DNA of 64,000 bases from Strix aluco (lineage: Eukaryota > Chordata > Aves > Strigiformes > Strigidae). This document shows positions 12,560 through 30,105 of the stretch, piece after piece. The DNA lies in assembly GCF_031877795.1 (NCBI RefSeq), contig NC_133931.1:70593429-70657428 (forward strand), in the 5' to 3' direction. The translations under genes and the position numbers were made by a program. Every line of letters starts with the position of its first letter. The stretch's first letter is position 1. A model generated the notes under the pieces. That model was not told the origin of the DNA, made no database searches, and was given only the letters and a program-made list of their open reading frames with translations.

Positions 12560-13590
12560 CTTAAAAACCCTTCCAATTGCTCTTAGCATTAAAAAAAGAT
12601 AGATGTTTTACTGCTATGTACAGGGTCCCCTAATATTGTGTTAGGCTCCCCCAAAATGTCTCAGTATAATGACTTCTAATTTATGCTAATTGGCAGAAAC
12701 ATCAGACATTTCATGATTAAACAGTAAAAGCTTTATTCCATGGCTGTTCTTGAGGAAGATGCTGTTATCCAACACAGGACATGCTGAATGCTAGCTACTT
12801 CATCAAAGCCATGAAAAACCTGAGAAGCCACTGTAATCCAGAGTGGCATTGAAGAGGGTAAGCAAAGCTTAGAAAAGTATAAGCCTCTTCATTCCAGAAT
12901 CTGGTATAGTATCGAGAGCACCACAAAAGCAATATTGACAAAAATAAAATTACAGTAACCTTTGGGAGCTGGGACTTAAGTTTGAATGGAAACAATCCTT
13001 TTTCATTTTCATCCCAAGAAATAGTGCAGATTTCACATATATTCTCTTAACTGAGAAAGTAAGAACAGATATGAAGTCCTCTAGTTGTCCTAAAGCACTG
13101 ACTTTTTAATTTTAGTTTGTCTGCCTTTGTTAGGCCCTGAGCAGATGATAACAATTCCTCATGATAAACATCAGGATTTAAGGTTTGATCTTTTTCCACA
13201 TTTCTACAAAGCCAGAGACTCTTTTGCAACAGCAGAGTTCAAGTCCCCATCACTCAGACTGCTAGAGTATTTTTGTGGGAAAACAAAGTTCAAGTCCTTT
13301 CTGTGCCTTATTCAGAACAAGGTCTGGAGGACATTTTTGACAGCACCACTGTTCAGTGGAACCAGTGTCTCTGGCCTGATACATGTTTCATTTCTACAGA
13401 CTGAGAATGGACCAGAGCAATGATCTAATTACCTTTGTAACACAGTCCATAATGGTTTCCAGATTCCAGCCTTGTTTCAATTAATACACATTTTACAAAA
13501 TATGAACCTTAAAAACAGAGTCATGAATGCTGCAGAATCTACTGCAGTCCTTGGTAAATCACACTGTGAAGTCCCATTTCCCCTGGTCTG
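12560..13590. other. AT-rich intergenic DNA
   Basis: Nothing recognisable is seen. Overlapping open frames of 60-98 codons near 12795-13423 on both strands carry no family motif. Confidence 0.5.
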
Positions 13591-13935
13591 AATCTGCTTG
13601 TCTATAGCTTCCAGCCACTAGATCTTACCCTTTTTAGCCAGACTAAAGATCCATTATCATGGTTTTGTTCCCTGCATTTGTACTGGTAGACCTTGATCAA
13701 GTCATGCCTTAACCTCATTTATGAGGAAGAGCAAAGATGAAGCTTTCACTACACAACACATTTTCTACTCTTGTAATTAGCGTCATGGCTTTTTCTGAAC
13801 TTTGTCTAATTTAGCCATACTAATTAATGAACTACAGACCCCAAACTGGACACAGTATTCAAGTAACAAATGCACTCATGTGAAATTCAGAAAGATATGC
13901 CTACTCAATGCACCCCTATTTATTCCCCAAAAGTT
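13590..13935 (-). mobile_element. decayed antisense CR1/L3-type LINE, 3' region
   Basis: On the plus strand it reads like the reverse complement of the LINE 3' end. A TGGCTTTTTCTGAACTTTGTC segment is followed by CCCCAAACTGGACACAGTATTCAAG, the familiar 'compared with a CAGAACTGGACACAGTACTCCAG' block of CR1/L3 elements. Many substitutions indicate an old copy. Confidence 0.7.
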
Positions 13936-14589
13936 CAATAAAGTTATTTAAGATACAGAATTGAACTGGAAATTCATAGTGATACGATGATTAACAAACT
14001 CCCCCAGACAAATGTAATAGTCAATGTTTTCTGTTACGTGAAGTTATTAAGGCTGCTACTCACACAGGATAAATCGCCACTCAGGCTGTTACAGTTACCA
14101 CTTCACAGAATTTTTGCAATAAATATGGACAGCATTTTATTTTTCCTGTACAATTCATTGCACTGAAACACATTCAGCTTTGTGTCAACTTTGGTTGGGT
14201 AAGCAGCAGCAAAGAGTATCACTGCTGAATCTTCTTCCTTACTTAACAATGCTTCATCCTTTCAATCCTCAGCAAATCATCTGTAGCTATTATGTGGGGT
14301 TTTTAGGACATTGATAAGAAGCTAAGTGCCATAGGGTTGAGAAAGGATGCCATCAAGAATCCAAGAGGAATGCATCCTTTCAGCAATGAGTCTCATTTTA
14401 CACTGACATTTTCACACCTAAGAATTAGCTACCCTTTAATACATGTAAAACATGTGAAGTGTTGCTGGTTGATCACACAAGACTTTCATTTCTGAATAAA
14501 AATATGGACTACTAAGTCTAATCTTTACTGAAATCAGAGGATATTACATTAACTTTTAGTTTTATCAACCACTACTTCTAATTTCATCA

Positions 14590-15180
14590 AAAATACATCA
14601 TGCTAGCTTGACATGGTCTGGTTTTCCTATAATTCATGTTGATTGGCACTAATTATACAACACTTCTTTAATTCATTATTAATTAGGTCCCTTATTATTT
14701 TGCCCAGAAGTGATGTCAAGCTGACAGACATGTAATTATCCAGGTCATGCCTTTTACCCTCTTTGACTGTTGGCACGTTAGCCATTTTTGTGCTCTTGCT
14801 CCAGTATTTCAAAGCTTATCAAAAAACAACATTAATGATAGAGGAAGTTCATTGGACAGCCCTGTTGAAACTAATTATCTGGCCATGCCAATTTAACAAT
14901 GTCTAAATTTAGCACCTACTAAAGAGCAACCCCTTGAGTGCCTATTACTAGAAATTATTTCATTGACTTCCCATTATACAATTACATAATATAACACACA
15001 CCTTTTAGTTTTTCTATCTTTTTACATTGCTTAACAATTTCACCACATTCCTCTCACATTAGACGAATACATCTGTTAAGACTCTGTCCCATTCTAAAGT
15101 AATTCAGTGCTTCTTATCAACCTTAGTTATGCTTGCTATCAGTCTTGTTTCTCTTCTATTTTCTTCAGCCTTTTACAATA
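14590..15180 (-). mobile_element. decayed antisense CR1/L3-type LINE, reverse transcriptase fragment
   Basis: The minus-strand frame at 14627-14812 contains MANVPTVKEGKR, then YMSVSLTSLLGKIIRDLI and a terminal SANQHEL. These match the 'NYRPVSLTS..GKI.E..I' and 'S.QHGF' stretches of LINE reverse transcriptases. The frame is short and interrupted, so this is a dead fragment. Outer edges are approximate. Confidence 0.75.
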
Positions 15181-15419
15181 TATGTATTATTTAATTTTAT
15201 AGCTCTACTAGCTGTCCTCTGAACATGAGGATAAGTTTTTAATCCATGTGACCTCCTTTAGTCCTGGATCTAAGCCAACAAGTAAAATTTCCATATAGCA
15301 CACCCAACTATTTTTTTTTAAACTTTATTAACCTGACTAAATACTTCCAAAAGAACCAGCTCATTATTATTTTCTGACTTTTACAAATATCTGTGATTTT
15401 GCCTTTAAAACAGTCAAAC

Positions 15420-15720
15420 CACCTCTTCCCTACCATTCAGGATTTTGTAGACCTCTATCATAACCCTAAACAGACTGAGAGTCCCAGACTGCTCAATCTC
15501 CTTATTTCTACAGAAACCTTTATCTTGTTTGCCCTTCTCTAAGCTTTTTCCCATTCTAACTTTTTTTTTTTTTTTTTAAAATAGGGGGACCAGAACTGTG
15601 CAGAAAATACAAGGTGTGGGTAAAAAATTAGCATAACTGTTTTCTGCTTCACACTATTCTTTTCACAATAATTCCTTATATAGACTTAATTTTGTGACTG
15701 CTACTGAGCTTTAAGCTGAT
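15420..15720 (-). mobile_element. decayed antisense CR1-type LINE, 3' region
   Basis: The plus strand shows GTAGACCTCTATCATAACCCT, then GAGTCCCAGACTGCTCAATCTCC, GTTTGCCCTTCTCTAAGC and GGGACCAGAACTGTGCAGAA in the order expected for the reverse complement of an amniote CR1 3' end. A T17 run (15561-15577) is inserted in it. With the two pieces to the left, at least two separate antisense insertions are present between 13.6 and 15.7 kb. Confidence 0.8.
15561..15577 (+). repeat. poly(T) tract, 17 bases
   Basis: This is an uninterrupted T run inside the antisense LINE remnant. Confidence 0.9.
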
Positions 15721-15724
15721 TTTT

Positions 15725-18700
15725 TTTTTTTAATGGAAATGTGATAAGTCAAAATCTCACTCCTGTGTAATTCAGCTCAGATAATAGTTGATAATAGCTC
15801 AGATTCATAATTTTTGTATGTGAAACTAAGCTCACATGCAACACTTAACATTTATCTACATCACATTTCAGTTGCTGGGGGGGGGGTGGGGATGAGTGTT
15901 GCCCAGTCAGTCTAAAAAGTTCCTTTGGCAATTCTTCAGAATAACTTTCTCTTTACTATCTCAAATAACCTGATAAGGAAGATTTGCCATTTCACTTTCC
16001 AGCCCCCTTTCCCAGGCCTTCTACAAATAAGTTGAACAGTGTTTTACTGGCACAGCTTTCTTGTATGCAAACAAATCACAGTCATTTATGGCTATGCTAC
16101 CAGTAGCTGTTGCTGTGATTCAGGAACCAGGCCTGCAAGGCCACTTCTCAACCGCAGGACTCTGAAACCTTCACAGATTCCAAAACCCTCACCCCAAATC
16201 ATTGCAAGATCCAGCTGTACCTTAGTCCCATTCTTTCTCCTGACCCTATGCTTCTCCTTTGCTTTTCTTAAAGGAAGGTCATTGTGGAGCATAAGCCAAG
16301 TGAAATAAACCCAAGTACATGTTCTGGCTTGACATCCAGTGTTCATAACTAGAGATCACAACTGAGGACTACATTGCAACACACATGTGTACAGATAATG
16401 TCAGTAATCCTTTTGCCAAGGGCTGCTAGAAATAAAACCCGACAGCTCAAATACCTCATTGTTCCTTTCCAAAAACCCAGGCAACCCATCCTCCTCAAGT
16501 ATAAACTTGAACTCCCATCCAGAAATCTAGGAAACTCCGTTACTAAATCTGAAAATATCAGATTTCACCACATCCAATTCATAGGCACTGAGTCCAAGTA
16601 TTTTAAACCTCCAGAAACATACCTGTGTAGAAGGAACAAGAATCAAAATAAACGCAAGAAAGTTTACAAATCAATAAATCAGCAATATTAGGTAAGAATC
16701 TTCTCCCATGTATCGATAGGCAATAGCCTCATTCCTGATGCTCATGGTTATGAGTTACTAGTAGACAGTACATTCTAACATTAGCCCCTGTATCCCCACT
16801 GTGCATGTCATTCAGCTTGTTTTTCAGAGTTGGCACAAACTGAACTTGGAGCAGGTCCAGTTCTCACTCTAGTGCTGCTCCTGTGAGCATTCTTCAGGAG
16901 GCCACAGCTGATGGGATTTACAGCTCTGGAGCCAATCAAGAGGGCAGCTGCTACAATCTCTGCCAACACCAGCCCTTACAATGCTTCATTTCAAACCTGT
17001 CCACATCCTTTCCCCTCACAAAGGGACCTCACCTGTTGGGGACAACAGTGGAATCCTTGCCACATGGAATATGTTTATGGAACAAAACCTTTTTCCTTCT
17101 GACAATCTTTCACTTTCAGTGTCCAACTTCCCTTACACTCCAGGCATTCCAAGTTACAATTAGGTCGGGCAGATACCACTCTTCAATCACATTGTACTTC
17201 CAGCGTGCCTTCATTACACAACAGGGATAATAGCATTCCATTACCTTAAAATTTTAAATTGAAAGTAACTTTATATTAACCAAGATGTCTATCCTTAGCA
17301 CCTGCCTGATATGCTTTCCATAGTCATTCATATGCTGCCCAAGTTATTTTTCTTTACAGCCTCACTACCCATGTGAAGCACTCAAAAACAGGAGAGTTTA
17401 TGCAGTATTTTACCAGGTTGCTATATTATAAAGTCTCTTAGATCTTTCTCCTATGTTTGTAATTAGTCCAAAATAAAGATATCTCATTTTAATCATTAAT
17501 GACCATAGTGAAAGCAGTCTAGATTTCGTGATCCACACAACATTAAGAGAAAGCCTAGCCAAATGCCTGCCTACTTACATCCCTTTAATTTATGCCTTAG
17601 ACCAAGTGACAGTTGCAGAAGGAACAGGCTTTCAAGTTAGGCACTCTTATTGAAGCAGGAGATAAGCATTCCAGGCTGTTCCAGAGAGACAAATTTATCA
17701 TAAGATAACCATTGCTTTTGTCAAAGACCTAGTCCTTAACAAAGGGATTGGGTGGAAGGGATGCAAGAGAAACATGGAAGAGGACAAGAATTAAAACAGG
17801 AAGAAAGTTAAAAAATGTAAAGGAATGCTGAACGTTAACAAAAGGTGGGAAAATACCTAAAAAACTGCAGCTAGTTTTACAGATTCCATAATGTTTGAGT
17901 ATATTTTCATTTCATGACTGGACTCACCCTGCTTACACTGCTTAGGGATAAGAACATTTTGCTTGCATTCTAGCTCTCACTACAATGACATCTCCACTAG
18001 AAAGTGCTGTTGATAGCATTTGTCTGGCATCCAGCTGCCAGGACATCAGTAAAAATGTGTGCACAGCAGGCTGACAGGGAGGACTTCCTAAAGCAGGATG
18101 TTGTATCAGCAGAAGATGTATGGATAAGTGCAGTTATGCATATTCTCACAGCATTTGTATCACACTAAGGGAAACTAACAGCCCCTTTAAAATAAGTGAG
18201 GTGCTTTAAGGCAATGTTCCCAGTGCTCCATCACATCATTTCCACATTGCACAGATTACATTCCTGCTTCCTCCATTGCATTTCCATAATCTGTTCTTCC
18301 ACATGGCAATTTCTGCTTTGTCAGCTTAATTTTTGACACCTGAATGCTGAGGATTTTGGACGGTGAAATCAGCATTGAGTGACTGGATGGCAATGCAAAC
18401 CTGGAATAATCAACAATGACTGCATAACTTTCAGGTGCAGAAAAATAAGTTACAGTAACTGTCAGTTAAATTCACCGTCTCTCAAAGATATCAGAGCTGC
18501 ACAAGCTGCTTTGTGTATGGAAAAATGGATAATCATCATGTTCCACTTGCAACCCCCCCACTGCAATCAGTCAGTAGAAAATTATTTGGGATTTGGAAAG
18601 CCTGGAGTGAAAGCTGTCACTACTTGGGCATGCGAGGTCTTCAACATATAGCTTGCTGCACAGGGCACTGGGCAATGCCCAACAAAAATAAGAGCATGTG

Positions 18701-21700
18701 AAAGAGTCATTATTCACATCAGAGTGACATTTACAGCAATGATACATATCATGTTTTTAATTCTCCTTTTTTTTCTCTACTATGTTGCCTCTGATTATGA
18801 AAACTGAAACTGCTATTCTTCCCTAATTACACAAGTCCCAGTTGACCTCTGGAAAGGGAGATGCATGTTAATTTGCACCATGAATTTTATGACAAGGTGA
18901 ATGGAGGGTCATTTTTCCCTAATCAATCTATTCCATTGGCAAGACTGAGTTGTCAGATGTGCTCCTCAAGGATTGCAGACTTTAAATTTGGATGACGTAC
19001 TGAGACCACCACAAAAAGATTGAATTGCCTCTCAAAACGTAGACCAATAGCAAGGAACACACCAAAGAAAGCCAACAATGTGGATATTACAGAACCAAAC
19101 ATTTCTATTGCTATTACAATATGCTGTATTTTATCTGATACTCGCAATAGTATTAAATAAAAAGTGCAAGGATCATTGGCAGCTCAGAGAGTAAGTATAG
19201 GGATACTATTTGCTGATTTGGAGAAGCCTGTTACAAGAGCAACTTCCAGAGCACTATCAGATGCCATGTGACTGAAAAGTTTTTAAAAAGGTGCACCTGC
19301 CTATTATGCCATAGTCATAGTAGTGCTTTGTGCTCTTGTGAACAAGCAGGACTTGCCTTGTAAATTTATTTTTGTTACTTTTTAATTAGAGGACAGAGAG
19401 CTACCAAGTAATGTGGGGAAAAGGCTGGATGGTCCTTATTTTGGAAGTTTAAATACACAGTGATTTTCACCAAGAAAAGCTTAATATATGTGGCAGTAAA
19501 GGGAAAAGAGCCTATCTGCTTTTAACAGGTAAAGGCAAGATGCAGGTGTTAAGGCAAGCCTCACATCAATGTAGGCTACTTCGTATTTCCATAGTGATAA
19601 ACTACGGTTTGTACTCTGGTAATCGGAGTAAGAGACTACAGTTCCAGCCTGGAATGAATTATCTACAAAGAACAGAACAGTGACTGATAGAATTTAAGTC
19701 TGAAAGTTTTATTCCATATTGCTCTCTAGTCTGAATTTGTTGCCTGAAAACTGTAATGCTGATTTGGTACTTACATGTTTTAGTCTGTCCTCGCTTTGAT
19801 ACTGATGTGTTTTAGTCTGTCCTCATAGATCCATTTTCACTTGTATCTGCTTATGACCACCACATTGAAAGTTTCTGCTTTCCCTCTCTTCTTCTTCCTG
19901 CAGATCAAGGTTGGCGTTTCCACAGGTACATGGATGGTGTGGGTTAAAGTGCAAGACTTCATATAAACAGCCATTCCCGACTAGATATATAAACTTAGCA
20001 CACAGGAAACGTTAAGGAGCAAAGTCTGAAGTTTTCCTATGAAGATCACCAGAGCGAAGCAGAGACCTTCTTTGTTTCACTGGTGTCAACAGCTTCACAT
20101 ATCACAAGTACTTTAGGGAGAATATCCAAGAACAGCATTCCAGAGTTGCTACCAGTGGGATGGGATTTGTCTGGGTCCTCAATAGCTGCTGTGCCAATTT
20201 AAACACTGTTAATTTATTATGAGCAGCAGTGATCCAAGCAGATGTATTATTCATAAGAAAATCAAAGGCCCAAGGAAGAGGACCGCATACAATTACTTCT
20301 TTGCGGCATCAGAGAACTGTGCCAGCCAAGATGATCTACAAACTGGAAGAGTCAGACTACAAAGCAACCAGATTTATGCTTAAAGACAGACACTGCAAGT
20401 TCAATTACTTTATTTTTAGAGCATGAGATGGACTTACAGAAGACCATTTATAATACCATATTTATGTTCAGTTGACGGATCATTTGCATAAGGTCAGATA
20501 GGCTGAATGCAAGTTACTGGGTTTTATGAAAGATCCTTTGCCATCTTTGTACATGCTCAGGTGCTACTCAAAACGCAACATATGTTAAGTCTTCTTGAAC
20601 TTGGCCACTGCCCTCTCTAACACTACAAAACTACAAGCATCGTAACAGCCATCTAGCCTCAGTTAGACCCTGGGCTTATAAAAAAGTCAGTGCTCAGTAA
20701 CCTACACTGAATTTACAATGCATAACTCTAATATTAAAGTTCCTAAATCTAGGTCATTACAAAGAATGAATTGAAGGCCACTCAGATGATCACTGAAACC
20801 AGCAGCAATGAAAAGGAGAAAAAGAGATGGAAGGAAAAAGAAGGGGAAGAGACAGAAAGGGAGGTTAATCTCTTACAGGTGGAATGAATGAAAAAAGAGG
20901 AGGGGTGTACACACATGTGAGTAATTGCAGTATAGCCTCTAAATACACAACTTCTACAGACAGAATAGTTCAGGCCTTGCTTTAAGCCTGACTCTGTTGG
21001 TTCAACTTCATCTATAAATTGACACAAGCAAGTTAAGCAGTTGTGCGCCCACATGATTTGGTTCAATTTGATATCTCCACATCAATTTAACTAAAGTGAT
21101 ATAAAGAGCAGGTTTAGAATCATGCCCAAGTAAACTTTGGCCAAGCAGCAATTACCACCTGGGACCATGTTCCATCCCCAGCATTTAAAAGTCACTTACT
21201 GACAACAGATTAAAATGCTCTCTGAAGCAAAGACCAAAGCTCAGACCCTTCCTCTCCAGACAGAAACCCGGATTGAGAGTCATGCTTATATGATGGAATG
21301 CTACATAAGTGAAATTAAGCAAGGCAGATGATGTCCTACAACCAGCCTCACACAGCCTAGGTGGTGTCACAGATAGGTGAATGCTCTCATTGTCAGATTA
21401 TCTGTGTTAAAGGAGCAGAACCTGCTACCTGCAATGGAGCAATCCCTACTTTGAGTCTAATCAGATTCAGTTCCTGAAGAGATTTCAAGGGTATAAATCC
21501 CAAGCAGAATCAGATATTTACATCTCTGATCCTCTCAACTGGAGAACAAATGCTTATGTCCTCACCTTTCACATGTGCCAGCTTAGGTAGTTCTCCAGCT
21601 CACACTGATTACCATTCTAAGGCACTGGCTGTTTCTTTTAAACAAGTAGCAAGTGTAGCTACTTAATTCAGGGATGACAATCTTGCTTTCAGGAGTAAGC

Positions 21701-22060
21701 GTTGTAATGCTGAGTATCATGGTATCTTTGTGCTTCCATTTGTGAATCTAGCTACAGATACTAGCCCACGAGCAAATTAAGTGTCAAAGAATGTCAAAAG
21801 ACAAACATCAGTAAACATTTACATCCAATTCAGTGTTGAAAAGAATACAAATCTACCCAGTACAAACCAAATCTATGCTGCAGCCGAACACCACTTCCAA
21901 GCGTGCGAGAAGTCTGCCAAACAAGGCAAGACATTTGTTCCATGAAAACCAAATTAAGTACAGATATTGTAATACCATTCAGCTCTCAAATACTTGACAA
22001 GCTGGGTTTTAAAAAGGTACAGACTGAACTTTCCACAGTTAAGATAAACACAAACACTAA
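15725..22060. other. AT-rich intergenic DNA downstream of NDUFS6
   Basis: No gene is recognised. A G-rich run lies near 15877-15890. The minus frame at 18953-19147 encodes a hydrophobic 64-residue peptide of doubtful meaning (see findings). A two-copy tandem of 32 bases is at 19776-19824. By human synteny this side leads to IRX4, so conserved regulatory DNA may be hidden here, but nothing can be shown from one sequence. Confidence 0.55.
19776..19824 (+). repeat. 32-bp tandem duplication
   Basis: TGTTTTAGTCTGTCCTC is found at 19776-19792 and again at 19808-19824, in similar context, which is one local duplication of 32 bases. Confidence 0.8.
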
Positions 22061-22082
22061 TCTTGGGTTTCTAAATATATTG

Positions 22083-22088
22083 TTTATT
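22083..22088 (-). terminator. NDUFS6: NDUFS6 poly(A) signal
   Basis: A canonical AATAAA on the minus strand lies 56 bases past the NDUFS6 stop codon. This implies a very short 3' UTR, with cleavage near 22060-22070. Confidence 0.75.
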
Positions 22089-22143
22089 TATAGTTAAACG
22101 TTAACATCTGAACAGACATCTGCAAGCACACAGGAATGATCTT

Positions 22144-29128
<6,985 letters not shown>

Positions 29129-29234
29129 CTTGAGGCGGCCACGTGACCCCCGGTGGGGTGGGCGGGCGGGCGCAGGCGCAGCCTCTGCTCCGCCCCTCGC
29201 TGGCTGCCGCCCGCTTCCGGCGGGCCGCGGGGGC

Positions 29235-29244
29235 GCGCATGCGC
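29235..29244. promoter_or_regulatory. NRF-1 site
   Basis: This is a perfect palindromic NRF-1 consensus in the NDUFS6/MRPL36 promoter. A second, weaker match lies at 29170-29179. Confidence 0.75.
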
Positions 29245-29288
29245 GGAGCCGGCCGAGTGGGGGTCTGAGGGGAGCGGCGGCGGGACCG

Positions 29289-29412
29289 GTCAGTGTCCGG
29301 TACCTTCCATTAGGGGCTGGGGGCAGGCGGTGGGCGGGAGGAGGGGAGTGGGTCGAGGTGAGGGGAGTGGGGCAGCGGGGCGGGTATACTCACCGGAACG
29401 CTGTCCCGGCAG
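29289..29412 (+). other. MRPL36: possible 5' UTR intron of MRPL36
   Basis: A good acceptor, CCCGGCAG|GGCGCGG, ends at 29412, ten bases before the start codon. A possible donor, CCG|GTCAGT, begins at 29289; a better-looking donor, GAG|GTGAGG at 29358, would leave only a 55-base intron. Human MRPL36 has a non-coding first exon, which makes an intron here plausible. This is inference from splice-site shape only. Confidence 0.4.
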
Positions 29413-29422
29413 GGCGCGGAGC

Positions 29423-29722
29423 ATGCTGTCCTTCCTGGCCAGGGTCGCCGCCGGGCCGCTCCGCTCGCTGGGCCACTCGCCCTTCTGTTCCCTGGCCGCG
29501 CCGGTGCGCCGGGCCCTGCCGCTGTGGTGCGAGGCGGCCGCCCCCCGTGCCCTGCTGGCCGTCCCGCCGCCGCCCGGGCTGCCGCTGCCGCCGCTCCTGG
29601 CGGGGCTGAAGACGAAGACCTCGCTGAAGAGGCGCTGCAAGGACTGCTTCATCGTCCGGCGGCGCGGCCGGCTCTACGTCTACTGCAAGACCAACCCTCG
29701 GCACAAGCAGCGGAAGCTGTAG
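29423..29722 (+). CDS. MRPL36: 39S ribosomal protein L36, mitochondrial (bL36m)
   Basis: MRPL36 is the mitochondrial counterpart of bacterial L36, a small zinc-ribbon protein of the large subunit of the mitoribosome. The frame has 99 codons (103 in human) in one coding exon. Residues 1 to about 60 are rich in Ala, Leu, Pro and Arg and form the mitochondrial targeting and variable part. The conserved L36 domain starts at [14 protein letters not shown] and ends PRHKQRKL at the C-terminus. The zinc ligands are intact: Cys72, Cys75, Cys88 and His94. I chose ATG 29423 because the peptide length and targeting sequence fit the family. The same frame is open back to an ATG at 29153, but that upstream part is CpG-island sequence without family similarity. 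The gene lies head to head with NDUFS6. The identification is from the conserved C-terminal domain. Confidence 0.96.
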   Translation: MLSFLARVAAGPLRSLGHSPFCSLAAPVRRALPLWCEAAAPRALLAVPPPPGLPLPPLLAGLKTKTSLKRRCKDCFIVRRRGRLYVYCKTNPRHKQRKL

Positions 29723-30080
29723 CCCCGCGGCCCGCGGGGCCCTCCCGGCGGGGAGAGCGTTAACGCGGTGCCGGGCCTCGAGTCCCGCGGTCGAGCTGCC
29801 CCGCGGCTTCCGAGCGCTGCCCGCTGGGCACGCAGGTCGCGGAACGGCGTGGGTAGCGGGGTTTCGTCTTCACGCGAAGGTAGAGCCGGGCAGGGTTCCT
29901 CACGGCCCTGGCCGCAGCTGCAGGCCGTGGGTGCTGAGAGCCGGAATGGTCAGCCGCGGATTTCAGGACCTCTTGTCATCTCGTCCGTGAAGCCTTACTT
30001 GGAATCGCCTTGCTCTTCAGTTAGCAAGGGCAAAGCTGAATCATCAGAGATGCATTTGTGTTTAATTAAAGCAAAATGAA

Positions 30081-30086
30081 AATAAA
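30081..30086 (+). terminator. MRPL36: MRPL36 poly(A) signal
   Basis: AATAAA lies about 360 bases past the MRPL36 stop and is followed by a GT-rich stretch (ctggtgattgtgcg), a good downstream element. An ATTAAA at 30065-30070 is a second candidate. The 3' UTR is thus about 380 bases, and its first 240 bases are still in the CpG island. Confidence 0.75.
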
Positions 30087-30105
30087 CGCTGGTGATTGTG
30101 CGTTA

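Larger units (their letters stand above)
29129..29422. promoter_or_regulatory. bidirectional promoter between NDUFS6 and MRPL36
   Basis: Only 294 bases separate the two start codons. Sites visible by eye are CACGTG (29140-29145, USF/TFE type), an NRF-1-like GCGCAGGCGC (29170-29179), CTTCCGG for ETS/GABP (29214-29220), a perfect NRF-1 palindrome GCGCATGCGC (29235-29244) and GGGCGG/CCGCCC Sp1-like boxes. No TATA box is seen. This combination is typical of genes for respiratory-chain and mitochondrial translation proteins and suggests the pair is controlled together. Confidence 0.85.

Noticed and set aside
29153-29422. N-terminal extension of MRPL36 from an upstream ATG
   Set aside because: The extra 90 residues are CpG-island translation rich in Gly, Arg and Ala, without family similarity; the 99-codon form has the normal length.
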